Assembly: GCA_031273645.1 (NCBI GenBank)
Contig: JAISRM010000277.1
Span: 1-6,176, forward strand
From: Endomicrobium sp.
GTDB lineage: Bacteria > Elusimicrobiota > Endomicrobiia > Endomicrobiales > Endomicrobiaceae
DNA length: 6,176 bases
Direction: 5' to 3'
Shown: piece after piece, positions 1-5,743 of the stretch
Layout: the number at the start of each line of letters is the position of its first letter
How positions within the stretch are numbered: position 1 is the stretch's first letter
Notes under the pieces: model-generated
The model's database searches: none
Told to the model about the DNA's origin: nothing
Seen by the model: the letters and a program-made list of their open reading frames with translations, nothing else
Program-made: the position numbers and the translations under genes

Positions 1-798
1 GCTTTGGGTTTTGGATTCAGATGCGGTTTTTTGGGATCTTTGCATCTTGAAATAGTAAAAGAAAGGCTTGAAAGAGAATTTGGTTTAAGCCTGCTGGTTA
101 CGGCTCCAAACGTCGTGTATAAAATAAAAACAAAAGGCGCTTATATTACGGTTGACAATCCGGCTAAATTTCCAAATAACGCCGACATAGAAGAAATTTG
201 GGAACCTTACGTTGAGGCGACGATAATATGCCCCGTCGATTATATCGGCGCGATCTTTGAACTTTGCCAGAAAAGAAGAGGAATCCAGATTTCAATGAAA
301 TATATGAACACTAAAATAACTCTTTTAAAGTATTGTCTGCCTCTTGCTGAAATCATAGTCGGTTTTTACGACGCTTTAAAATCCGTGTCAAAGGGATACG
401 CTTCTTTTGATTATGAACATATACAGCCCCGTCAGGGAGAGCTTGTAAAACTTGAAATTATGATAAATTCTGAGACGGTGGACGCATTTACGGTCATAGC
501 CCATAAAGACAAAGCGCAGACGGCGGCGCATTATCTTACGGAAAAATTAAGAGGAATTATACCAAGGCACATGTTTGAAATACCGATACAGGCAAAAGTA
601 AATAACAAAATAATAGCGAGGGAAACTATATCGGCTATGCGCAAAGACGTTCTTGCAAAATGTTACGGCGGCGACATAACGAGAAAAAGAAAACTGCTTG
701 AAAAACAGAAAGAGGGAAAACGCAAAATGAGGCAGTTTGGCAGGGTTGAAATTCCGCCGGAAGCTTTTGTCGCGGTTTTGAAAATAGACGGCGAGTAA
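1..798 (+). CDS. lepA: Elongation factor 4 (LepA), C-terminal part; 5' end outside window
   Basis: The reading frame is open from base 1 (Ala-Leu-Gly-Phe-Gly-Phe) to a TAA at 796-798 and gives 265 residues. LepA proteins are usually about 600 residues, so the GTPase domain and domain II lie upstream of the window. The first residues, GFGFRCGFLGSLHLEI, match the part of LepA just before the EF-G-like domain V. The tail carries the LepA-specific C-terminal domain with AKCYGGDITRKRKLLEKQ and KEGKRKMRQFGRVEIPPEAF near fragment residues 218-255. LepA is a ribosome-bound translational GTPase linked to back-translocation or late 30S assembly. No frameshift or internal stop is seen in this part. The Leu codon at 4-6 could be misread as a TTG start but lies inside the conserved domain. 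lepB follows 82 bases downstream, and the lepA-lepB order is common in bacteria. Confidence 0.97.
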   Translation, partial: ALGFGFRCGFLGSLHLEIVKERLEREFGLSLLVTAPNVVYKIKTKGAYITVDNPAKFPNNADIEEIWEPYVEATIICPVDYIGAIFELCQKRRGIQISMKYMNTKITLLKYCLPLAEIIVGFYDALKSVSKGYASFDYEHIQPRQGELVKLEIMINSETVDAFTVIAHKDKAQTAAHYLTEKLRGIIPRHMFEIPIQAKVNNKIIARETISAMRKDVLAKCYGGDITRKRKLLEKQKEGKRKMRQFGRVEIPPEAFVAVLKIDGE

Positions 799-822
799 CG
801 GTTTTGCCGTCTGATATTTTTT
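786..822 (+). terminator. Candidate rho-independent terminator overlapping the lepA stop
   Basis: AGACGGC (786-792) pairs with GCCGTCT (806-812) around a 13-base loop that contains the lepA stop codon. It is followed by GATATTTTTT, which serves as a T-rich tract. A smaller alternative is ACGG (798-801) with CCGT (807-810). The long loop makes the structure modest, so it may only attenuate readthrough into lepB. Confidence 0.4.
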
Positions 823-825
823 AAC

Positions 826-843
826 AAAGGCGCGCGCGCCTTT
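826..843. repeat. Perfect 18-base GC-rich palindrome between lepA and lepB
   Basis: AAAGGCGCGCGCGCCTTT is a perfect palindrome. As RNA it can fold as a 7-bp stem (AAAGGCG/CGCCTTT) with a CGCG loop, followed by TTAT. It could be a second weak terminator or processing hairpin, or a dyad for a DNA-binding protein. It lies 37 bases upstream of the lepB start. The alternating CG core stands out in an AT-rich gap. Confidence 0.45.
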
Positions 844-880
844 TATGGATTGCGAAATTTAGAAATAACGGAGAAATTTA

Positions 881-1651
881 ATGGAGATCAAATTATTTAT
901 TGCGGGAATAATTCTTTTTATAGTCGCTATGTTCATGCAGTCTATAAAAAAGTTTTTTAAATCTAAAACCTCTCAGAGTTTGTTTAAAAATGTTTATTCG
1001 TGGGTTGACACCGCTTGGACGGCTCTGATAATAGCGTCGTTTTTAATGTTTTTTTTCATACAGGCTTTTAAAATACCCTCCGGCAGCATGAGAATTACTT
1101 TACTTGAAGGCGACCATCTTTTCGTCAATAAATTCATTTACGGGCTGCACGTGCCTTTTAGCGGGGGCAAAAGAGTGGTTCCTTTAAAACGCATATCGCG
1201 CGGAGATATAGTCGTTTTCAGATGTCCGCCGGAAGCTTTAACGATATCTGAAAGAGAAGCCGGAGAGAAAAAAGATTACATAAAACGCTGCGTCGCCGTA
1301 GCGGGAGACAAAGTTGAAATAAAAGATAAAAAACTTTACGTAAACGGCATAGAAGTTGACGAGCCTTACGTTACCCGCGCCGACATGAATATTTTCCAGA
1401 GTTTTAACCTTTATGAAACCGACGAACAGTATCAGCAAGCGTGGGAAGAAGGAAAGCTCGCTTCAATTCCCGGAAACTTTATAAGAGATAATTTCGGGCC
1501 GGTAATAGTTCCGCAAGATTCCTACATGATGCTTGGAGACAACAGAGATTATTCTTTTGATTCTCGCTACTGGGGACCGGTAAAAGACAAATATATAAAG
1601 GGCAAAGCTTTATTTTTGTACTGGCCGCTTAACAGAATAAGGCTCATATAA
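881..1651 (+). CDS. lepB: Signal peptidase I (LepB, family S26)
   Basis: A 256-residue membrane protease that cleaves signal peptides from exported proteins at the outer face of the inner membrane. Two hydrophobic segments (about residues 4-20 and 44-63) precede the catalytic region. Box B, IPSGSM at 65-70, supplies the nucleophile Ser69. Box D, DYIKR at 132-136, supplies the general base Lys135. Box E, GDNRDYSFDSRYWG at 219-232, is intact. RGDIVVF (108-113) and GDKVEI (142-147) are also typical. Residues 160-210 form the variable insert of the larger gram-negative type. The usual Pro after SM (as in SMxPT) is Ile here (SMRIT), a mild deviation. The ATG at 881 has CGGAGA at 869-874 as ribosome binding site. 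nfeD starts 50 bases downstream, which suggests cotranscription. Confidence 0.96.
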   Translation: MEIKLFIAGIILFIVAMFMQSIKKFFKSKTSQSLFKNVYSWVDTAWTALIIASFLMFFFIQAFKIPSGSMRITLLEGDHLFVNKFIYGLHVPFSGGKRVVPLKRISRGDIVVFRCPPEALTISEREAGEKKDYIKRCVAVAGDKVEIKDKKLYVNGIEVDEPYVTRADMNIFQSFNLYETDEQYQQAWEEGKLASIPGNFIRDNFGPVIVPQDSYMMLGDNRDYSFDSRYWGPVKDKYIKGKALFLYWPLNRIRLI

Positions 1652-1701
1652 TCGCCGCAAGACGTTAGTTTTTATTTCATTCTTGTTTTAAAGGAGGCTG
1701 C

Positions 1702-2130
1702 ATGAGTTGGCTTGCGTGGCTTATTATAGGCATTCTTCTCGTCGTAGTTGAAATCGTTACCCCTACGGCGTTTTTTGCGTTGTGTCTTTCTTTAGGAGCT
1801 TTTGCCGCAGCCGTTGCGGCTTATTTTCACGGTTCGGATTGGATTGAAGCCGGAGCTTTTGTCGTTGCAGCCGTAATTTCAATTTACGCTATCAGACCTC
1901 TTTTAAAAAAATGGATGTCTAAAATGGATTCGGCAAAATCAAACGTCGATGAGCTTATAGGAGAAACCGCCGTCGTAACTCAGGATATATCGCCTGAGAC
2001 GGCTGGGTTTGTAAAAGTTTGCGGACAAACGTGGCTTGCTGTTTCCGACGAAGAACTTAAGTCCGGACAGAAAGCGATAATAAAATCTTTAAGCGGTACG
2101 AAAGTTTTTGTCTCAAAAAAACAAGAATAA
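1702..2130 (+). CDS. NfeD family short membrane protein with C-terminal OB-fold
   Basis: A 142-residue protein with three hydrophobic segments (about residues 3-20, 22-41 and 47-66) and then a soluble domain from about residue 83 to 139. The soluble part shows the NfeD OB-fold pattern: LIGETAVVTQDI (85-96), then GFVKVCGQTWLAVSDE (102-117), then the closing GTKVFV strand. It lacks the ClpP-like serine protease domain of long NfeD proteins, so it is the short form. NfeD proteins pair with SPFH/stomatin proteins encoded next door, as here: the SPFH gene starts 11 bases after this stop. The start is supported by a strong AAGGAGG at 1691-1697, four bases before the ATG. The likely role is assisting a membrane SPFH assembly; the exact physiology is not visible from sequence. 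Confidence 0.9.
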   Translation: MSWLAWLIIGILLVVVEIVTPTAFFALCLSLGAFAAAVAAYFHGSDWIEAGAFVVAAVISIYAIRPLLKKWMSKMDSAKSNVDELIGETAVVTQDISPETAGFVKVCGQTWLAVSDEELKSGQKAIIKSLSGTKVFVSKKQE

Positions 2131-2141
2131 AAGGAGGCGTT

Positions 2142-3062
2142 ATGTCCGTATTTGCCGTAGTTTTAATATTTGCCGGGGTAGTTGTCGTAATAAATTCAGT
2201 TAAGATTATACGTCAGCATGAAAAAGGTCTTGTTGAAACGCTTGGAAAATACACAGGCACCAGAAGCGCCGGATTTAACATTATTATTCCGGTTTTTCAG
2301 AGGCTTTTAAAAGTAGATATGAGAGAAAGAGTGATAGACGTTCCTCCGCAAAGCGTTATTACAAAAGATAATGTTTCTGTGGTTGTCGATGCCATAATAT
2401 ATTTTCAGGTTACCGATCCTTTCAGGGTGGTTTACAATATTGAAAATTTCGCTATGGCGGCGCTCAAGCTTGCTCAGACAAATTTAAGAAACGTCATAGG
2501 CGATATGGAACTCGACAGCACACTTACTTCAAGAGAAGTAATAAACACAAAGCTTCAGGTTGTAATGGACGAGACGACGGATAAGTGGGGAGTTAAAGTT
2601 ACAAGAGTTGAAATACAAAAAATAGATCCTCCAAGAGACATTATAGAAAACATGACTAAACAGATGAAAGCCGAAAGAGAAAAAAGAGCAAATATAGCCG
2701 AAGCCGAAGGGTTAAAGCAGGCCGCTATTCTTAAGGCCGAAGGCGCAAGGCAGGCGGTTATTCTTGAAGCCCAAGCGGAAAAAGAAAAACAGGTTCTTGA
2801 AGCCGTCGGAGAAGCCGAAGCCATAAGACAGGTTGCCGACGCGGAAAAGTACAGAATAGAAGTAGTATATAACGCCATTCACGCCGGAAACCCGACTAAC
2901 GACCTGATAGCCGTTAAATATCTTGAAACTTTAAATGAAGTTGCCAAAGGACAGGCTACTAAAATATTTTTGCCTTTAGAAACCGCCGGAATAACCGCGG
3001 CAATAGGCGGAGTAGCCGAGCTCTTTAAAGATCCCCAAAAACGTCCCCAAATAAGCAAATAA
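2142..3062 (+). CDS. SPFH/stomatin-like membrane protein (QmcA/YbbK type)
   Basis: A 306-residue protein with one N-terminal hydrophobic segment (residues 2-19), an SPFH (prohibitin-homology) domain at about 20-185, and an Ala/Glu-rich coiled coil at about 175-240. Recognisable stretches include RQHEKGLVETLGKY (24-37), VPPQSVITKDNVSV (67-80), YFQVTDPF (87-94), KWGVKVTRVEIQKIDPP (148-164) and the C-terminal IFLPLE (255-260). Members form large membrane-anchored oligomers that organise membrane domains and protease complexes such as FtsH; which role applies here is inference. AAGGAGG at 2131-2137 sits four bases before the ATG. The gene forms a pair with the upstream nfeD gene. The stop codon (3060-3062) overlaps a repeat-family hairpin that probably ends the operon. 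Confidence 0.94.
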   Translation: MSVFAVVLIFAGVVVVINSVKIIRQHEKGLVETLGKYTGTRSAGFNIIIPVFQRLLKVDMRERVIDVPPQSVITKDNVSVVVDAIIYFQVTDPFRVVYNIENFAMAALKLAQTNLRNVIGDMELDSTLTSREVINTKLQVVMDETTDKWGVKVTRVEIQKIDPPRDIIENMTKQMKAEREKRANIAEAEGLKQAAILKAEGARQAVILEAQAEKEKQVLEAVGEAEAIRQVADAEKYRIEVVYNAIHAGNPTNDLIAVKYLETLNEVAKGQATKIFLPLETAGITAAIGGVAELFKDPQKRPQISK

Positions 3063-3081
3063 CAGGCTTCGCCTGTTTTAT
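3061..3081 (+). terminator. Likely operon terminator formed by a repeat-family hairpin
   Basis: AACAGGC-TTC-GCCTGTT (3061-3077) is a 7-bp stem with a three-base loop, followed by TTTATG, so the 3' side ends in a short T run. Its first two bases are the last two of the SPFH TAA stop. It is one copy of the short hairpin family found throughout the two repeat zones. The T tract is short, so efficiency is uncertain. Confidence 0.5.
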
Positions 3082-3128
3082 GGGATTGGCAGCCGGCGCT
3101 TGTTTTGTCAGACTTCGTCTGCGCTGTC

Positions 3129-3178
3129 ATCCCGCGAAAGCGTGATACACGTTTACTAAAAAATTCTGTCAGCCGAAG
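3129..3178 (-). repeat. Inverted, degenerate fragment of the large mosaic element
   Basis: Read on the minus strand, 3178 to 3149 gives CTTCGGCTG, then ACAGAATTTTTTAGTAAAC. This matches the right-arm start of the full element at 5249-5275 (CTTCGTCTG, then TCAGAATTTTTTAGTAAAC). It then runs into a degenerate palindrome (3129-3146) with the GAAA loop. So one arm of the large element sits here in opposite orientation, together with the adjoining short-hairpin half. Confidence 0.65.
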
Positions 3179-3198
3179 TCTGTTACAGCCTTCGGCTG
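3170..3198. repeat. 9-base inverted repeat, alternative hairpin
   Basis: CAGCCGAAG (3170-3178) is the exact reverse complement of CTTCGGCTG (3190-3198) with 11 bases between. This 9-bp stem competes with the local hairpin CAGCC-TTC-GGCTG (3186-3198), which is followed by TTTTG. Such a two-state fold could come from two copies of the short hairpin family lying in opposite orientation. Confidence 0.5.
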
Positions 3199-3293
3199 TT
3201 TTGTTTGTGTCTGGTTTGTCATTCCCATGAAAATGGGACAGGCTTCGCCTGTTTTATGGAAGACAGACCGTGTCTGTTTTGTTTGTGTCTGTC

Positions 3294-3342
3294 ATCCCCA
3301 TGAAAATGGGAATCCAAGTTTGTTTTAGAAATTTTCTAACAT
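3294..3342 (+). repeat. Decayed left arm of the large mosaic element
   Basis: A palindrome with one mismatch and a GAAA loop (3294-3313) is followed by GAATCCAAGTTT and ends in TTCTAACATT. This matches the tail of the better copies (GAATCCATGTTTAATATT...TTCTAACATT) with several changes in the AT-rich middle. Confidence 0.55.
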
Positions 3343-3398
3343 TTCAGGCTTCGCCTGTTTTATGGGATTGGCAGGCTGTGTCTGTTTCGTATCTTTTT

Positions 3399-3457
3399 TG
3401 TCATTCCCGTGAAAACGGGAATCCATTTTTAATATTAATATAGTTTCTAACATTTTT
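3399..3457 (+). repeat. Left arm (half copy) of the large mosaic element
   Basis: TTGTCATTCCC is followed by the palindrome ATTCCCGTGAAAACGGGAAT (3403-3422) and an AT-rich tail containing TTTAATATTAATATAG and TTTCTAACATT. The same tail follows the palindromes at 4885, 5166 and 5579. In this copy the stem pair A-T next to the loop-side T-A has become G-C on both sides, so pairing is kept. No right arm follows. Confidence 0.75.
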
Positions 3458-3514
3458 TATTCTTAAGCAGCCGACACATAAAAACGGACGCAGTCTGTAT
3501 CTAATAAATAACAT

Positions 3515-4603
3515 ATGACAGGTTTATACATTCACATTCCTTTTTGCCGCCGGAAATGTTTTTACTGCGATTTTTTTTCCGTCAAGTACGACGAAACTTT
3601 AGCGGATAAATATATCGGGTCTTTAGGCGCGCATGCCGCGCAGTATTTAAAAACCGCAATTGATACCGTTTATATCGGCGGCGGAACTCCGTCGGTATTG
3701 TCTGAAAACCAAATTGAAAAATTATTAAATCTTATTGCCGGCGCTTTTGATTTGTCTGGTTTAAAAGAATTTACTTTCGAGTTAAATCCGGAATCTGCAT
3801 CAAAACGGAAATTTGGAATTTTAAGAAGCGCGGGCGTCAACAGAATAAGCTTGGGTCTGCAGTCTGACGACGATACAAGCCTTAAGCTTTTAGGCCGCGT
3901 TCACGATTTTAAAACTTTTGTTTCGGCCGTTGACGATGCAAGAGATTGCGGTTTTGAAAATATCAATTTAGATTTGATATACGGTTTTCCAGGACAAACT
4001 TTAAAAGAATGGAAACGCGCGCTCGTAAACGCGCTTTCTTTTAAATCGCCGCATATTTCGCTTTATCCTTTAAGCGTCGAGCAAGGCACGCCTTTTTATG
4101 ACAGAGGCGTTCAGACGGACGACGCTTTGCAAAAAGATATGTATGAAGCCGCAGAGCAAGAATTTGCAAAAGCCGGTTTAATCCACTATGAAATATCAAA
4201 TTGGGCAAAACGGGGTTTTGAGTCGCTGCACAATTTGAATTATTGGAGAAATTCAGATTATCTGGCTTTAGGCCCCGGCGCTTGCGGGTATTTCGGCAAA
4301 GCGCGTTATACAAACGTTAAAAACATAAAAGAGTATATAGATTTAATCAGGCTCGGAGACGACGTCAGAACCGACGTTGAAATTATAGATGAAAAAACTT
4401 TTGAAACTGAAAATATAATACTCGGTTTGCGCCTTCTTGAAGAAGGCGTACACAGAAAAAACTTTAAAAGTCCGGCAAATACCGCCGCGCTGGAAGAATT
4501 TTTGCGGCAAAAAATTCTTATCTGCGACAGCGAAAAAATCAAACTTGCAAAAGAATACGTTTTCGTATCAAATCAAGTCCTCTCAAAATTCATTCCCGAT
4601 TAG
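3515..4603 (+). CDS. hemW: Heme chaperone HemW (radical SAM, formerly HemN-like)
   Basis: A 362-residue radical SAM protein of normal family length. The [4Fe-4S] motif CX3CX2C is C11-C15-C18 within PFCRRKCFYCDF. The SAM-binding GGGTPS is at 55-60, followed by NPES (91-94), NRISLGLQS (109-117), LDLIYGFPGQT (152-162), HYEISNWA (224-231) and the HNxxYW motif of HemW (HNLNYW, 239-244). The CX3CX2C-CDF form and HNxxYW favour HemW, which binds and passes on heme, over the coproporphyrinogen oxidase HemN. The usual GAH motif after GPG is GAC here (Cys257), a notable substitution. No Shine-Dalgarno sequence is visible before the ATG; AATAAATAACAT precedes it, so the start rests on alignment of MTGLYIHIPFC. 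It stands alone between two repeat zones and ends in TAG. Confidence 0.95.
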   Translation: MTGLYIHIPFCRRKCFYCDFFSVKYDETLADKYIGSLGAHAAQYLKTAIDTVYIGGGTPSVLSENQIEKLLNLIAGAFDLSGLKEFTFELNPESASKRKFGILRSAGVNRISLGLQSDDDTSLKLLGRVHDFKTFVSAVDDARDCGFENINLDLIYGFPGQTLKEWKRALVNALSFKSPHISLYPLSVEQGTPFYDRGVQTDDALQKDMYEAAEQEFAKAGLIHYEISNWAKRGFESLHNLNYWRNSDYLALGPGACGYFGKARYTNVKNIKEYIDLIRLGDDVRTDVEIIDEKTFETENIILGLRLLEEGVHRKNFKSPANTAALEEFLRQKILICDSEKIKLAKEYVFVSNQVLSKFIPD

Positions 4604-4615
4604 GACTATCGTCCT
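4602..4615. repeat. Small hairpin overlapping the hemW stop
   Basis: AGGAC-TATC-GTCCT forms a 5-bp stem starting inside the TAG stop. No T tract follows, so a terminator role is weak. It may help 3' end stability or be chance. Confidence 0.3.
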
Positions 4616-4710
4616 CGTAAATAGATTGCAGATTAAAGCTTACAATCAAAAGATATTTCTGCCCGAACGTTTCTGTCGGACAGTTGCAGTAAAATTCTAA
4701 CGTCCAAAAG

Positions 4711-4748
4711 CAGACTTCGTCTGTTTTATGAAACACAGGCTTCGCCTG
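4711..4748 (+). repeat. Two tandem short hairpins downstream of hemW
   Basis: CAGAC-TTC-GTCTG (4711-4723), followed by TTTTATG, and CAGGC-TTC-GCCTG (4736-4748), followed by TTTTG. They differ by one stem base pair (A-T versus G-C) changed on both sides. They are the first hairpins with T runs after hemW and could end its transcript, although they lie about 110 bases past the stop. Confidence 0.6.
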
Positions 4749-4772
4749 TTTTGTCAATCGTTTTTTCACGGG

Positions 4773-5056
4773 TTTGTCATTGCCATGAAAATGGGACAGA
4801 CTTCGTCTGTTTTATGGGACACAGACCGTGTCTGTTTTGTTTGTGTCTGTCATTGCCATGAAAATGGGAATCGCCGCCGCTGTCATCCTCGCGAAAGCGG
4901 GGATCCATGTTTAATATTAATATAGCTTCTAACATTATTTCTTTTAAAGACGCAATGTAAAAAGAATTTTTAGCAAACATGGATTCCCACCCGATAAAAA
5001 CACTCTGGCGCAGGCTGCTAAGGAAGAACAAATATTAAAAACGCAGGAATGACAAA
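4773..5056 (+). mobile_element. Large mosaic element, copy 1 (interrupted by short hairpins)
   Basis: The element starts with TTTGTCATTGCC and ends with AGGAATGACAAA, an imperfect version of the 12-base terminal inverted repeat. It is longer (284 bases) than the full copy at 5160-5352. Extra material lies between 4797 and 4884: two short hairpins (4797-4809, 4822-4834) and a second palindrome (4852-4871). A further palindrome, ATCCTCGCGAAAGCGGGGAT (4885-4904), starts the AT-rich left arm. The right arm (4963-5056) is nearly identical to 5375-5469. No coding capacity; if mobile, it would depend on a transposase elsewhere. Confidence 0.6.
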
Positions 5057-5159
5057 TCGGGCGCAGTCTGTTGCGAAAGTTTTTATGTGGGTTGATGACA
5101 AACTTTGAGACATTTTGAGACGACAGACAGCGTCTGCAGACGAAGTATGTTTTTCAGGG

Positions 5160-5352
5160 TTTGTCATTCCCATGAAAATGGGAATCCATGTTTAATATTA
5201 ATTTAGTTTTTAACATTATTGTTTTTAAAAACGCAATGTAAACAGACTTCGTCTGTCAGAATTTTTTAGTAAACATGGATTCCCACCCGATAAAAACATA
5301 CGGGTGAAGGCTGCTTAGGAAGAACAAATATTGAAAACGCGGGAATGACAAA
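5160..5352 (+). mobile_element. Large mosaic element, copy 2 (most complete, MITE-like, 193 bases)
   Basis: Perfect 12-base terminal inverted repeats: TTTGTCATTCCC (5160-5171) and GGGAATGACAAA (5341-5352). The left end holds the 20-base palindrome ATTCCCATGAAAATGGGAAT (5166-5185) with a GAAA loop. A second inverted pair, GGGAATCCATGTTT (5180-5193) and AAACATGGATTCCC (5271-5284), allows a long fold-back. The centre has the palindrome GTTTTTAAAAAC (5221-5232). A short hairpin (5243-5255) interrupts it before the right arm, and CACCCG/CGGGTG (5284-5289, 5301-5306) forms another stem. No clear target-site duplication is seen at the ends. It resembles a non-autonomous element or a neisserial-style intergenic mosaic unit. 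Confidence 0.65.
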
Positions 5353-5355
5353 AAA

Positions 5356-5469
5356 CAGCCGAAGGCTGTCTGAGAGAATTTTTTAGCAAACATGGATTCC
5401 CACCCGATAAAAACACTCTGGCGCAGGCTGCTAAGGAAGAACAAATATTAAAAACGCGGGAATGACAAA
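5356..5469 (+). mobile_element. Large mosaic element, copy 3 (right arm only, with short hairpin)
   Basis: It begins with CAGCC-GAA-GGCTG (5356-5368), a short hairpin in minus orientation, then the right arm from AGAATTTTTTAGC (5375) to the terminal GGGAATGACAAA (5458-5469). Over about 94 bases this arm differs from 4963-5056 by one T in a T run and one G/A change, so the two are recent copies or kept alike by gene conversion. The left arm is missing. Confidence 0.65.
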
Positions 5470-5542
5470 CTGAAAGACGACAAGCTGTGTCTGTAAGCTT
5501 TGCTTGTTTTATGAAATATAGCCAGTGTCTTTGTTTGTGTCT

Positions 5543-5659
5543 GTCATTCCCATGAAAATGGGAATAGCCGCCGCTGTCATCCTCGCGAAAGCGGGGATCC
5601 ATGTTTAATATTAATATATTTTCTAACATTATTCTTTTTAAAAACGCGGGAATGACAAA
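5543..5659 (+). mobile_element. Large mosaic element, copy 4 (internally deleted)
   Basis: Two palindromes (5546-5565 and 5579-5598) separated by 13 bases lead into the AT-rich left arm. At AAAAACGC (5640-5647) the sequence goes straight to the terminal GGGAATGACAAA (5648-5659). In copy 2, AAAAACGC (5227-5234) and GAAAACGC (5333-5340) bound the missing middle, which points to deletion between short direct repeats. The double-palindrome start matches 4841-4925 with only two base changes. Confidence 0.65.
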
Positions 5660-5676
5660 CCTTGAAAACAGATACT

Positions 5677-5743
5677 GGCTGTCAATCCCATAAAACAGAC
5701 GCAGTCTGAAAGGCTGTCAATTCCATAAAACAGACGCAGTCTG
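5677..5743. repeat. Two tandem 32-base units, each ending in a short hairpin
   Basis: GGCTGTCAATCCCATAAAA plus CAGACGCAGTCTG (5677-5708) is repeated at 5712-5743 with one base change (TCCC to TTCC) and an AAA spacer; the period is 35. On the minus strand each unit reads CAGAC-TGC-GTCTG followed by TTTTATGG, the same layout as the + strand hairpins elsewhere. Confidence 0.75.

Larger units (their letters stand above)
3063..3500. repeat. Mosaic repeat zone between the SPFH gene and hemW
   Basis: This gap has no credible gene and is almost entirely repeats. Short 13-base hairpins lie at 3063-3075, 3109-3121, 3186-3198, 3239-3251, 3264-3276, 3345-3357, 3372-3384 (one G-U pair) and 3485-3497 (opposite orientation, with CATAAAAA in front). 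Palindromes of the ATTCCC-N8-GGGAAT type lie at 3129-3146 (degenerate), 3221-3238 (3' end replaced by a short hairpin), 3294-3313 (one mismatch) and 3403-3422 (perfect). Reading frames here are translations of the repeats. Confidence 0.85.
4604..5742. repeat. 1.1 kb gene-free mosaic repeat array between hemW and alaS
   Basis: No reading frame here resembles a protein; the short frames read through the repeats. Bases 4616-4700 look unique. From 4711 on, the region is built from the 13-base hairpin family (4711-4723, 4736-4748, 4797-4809, 4822-4834, 5124-5136, 5243-5255, 5356-5368, 5494-5506, 5696-5708, 5731-5743, plus decayed copies such as 5137-5149, 5481-5493 and 5669-5681) and from copies of the large element. 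The orientation of the short hairpins switches: early copies carry TTTTATG or TTTTG on the + strand, while those at 5696 and 5731 have CATAAAA in front and so face the other way. Confidence 0.85.

Noticed and set aside
1238..1438. Minus strand frame inside lepB, and similar ones inside the SPFH gene and hemW
   Set aside because: Antisense shadows of well-supported genes with no recognisable protein features.
4437..4700. Frame overlapping the 3' end of hemW
   Set aside because: It lies in another frame of hemW, has no family resemblance and no start signal.
4728..4925. Short + strand reading frame in the repeat array with HPRESGDP-like peptide
   Set aside because: It is a translation of the ATTCCC/ATCC palindromes; the same kind of peptide appears wherever these repeats are read and no ribosome binding site or protein family supports it.
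4777..5629. Minus strand frames with repeated MDPRFREDD and FIGWESMF peptides
   Set aside because: These are translations of repeat copies and recur because the DNA repeats. They have no independent coding evidence.
3063..5743. CRISPR array
   Set aside because: Repeats are of mixed length, both orientations, irregular spacing and include no unique spacers of even size; no cas genes are present.
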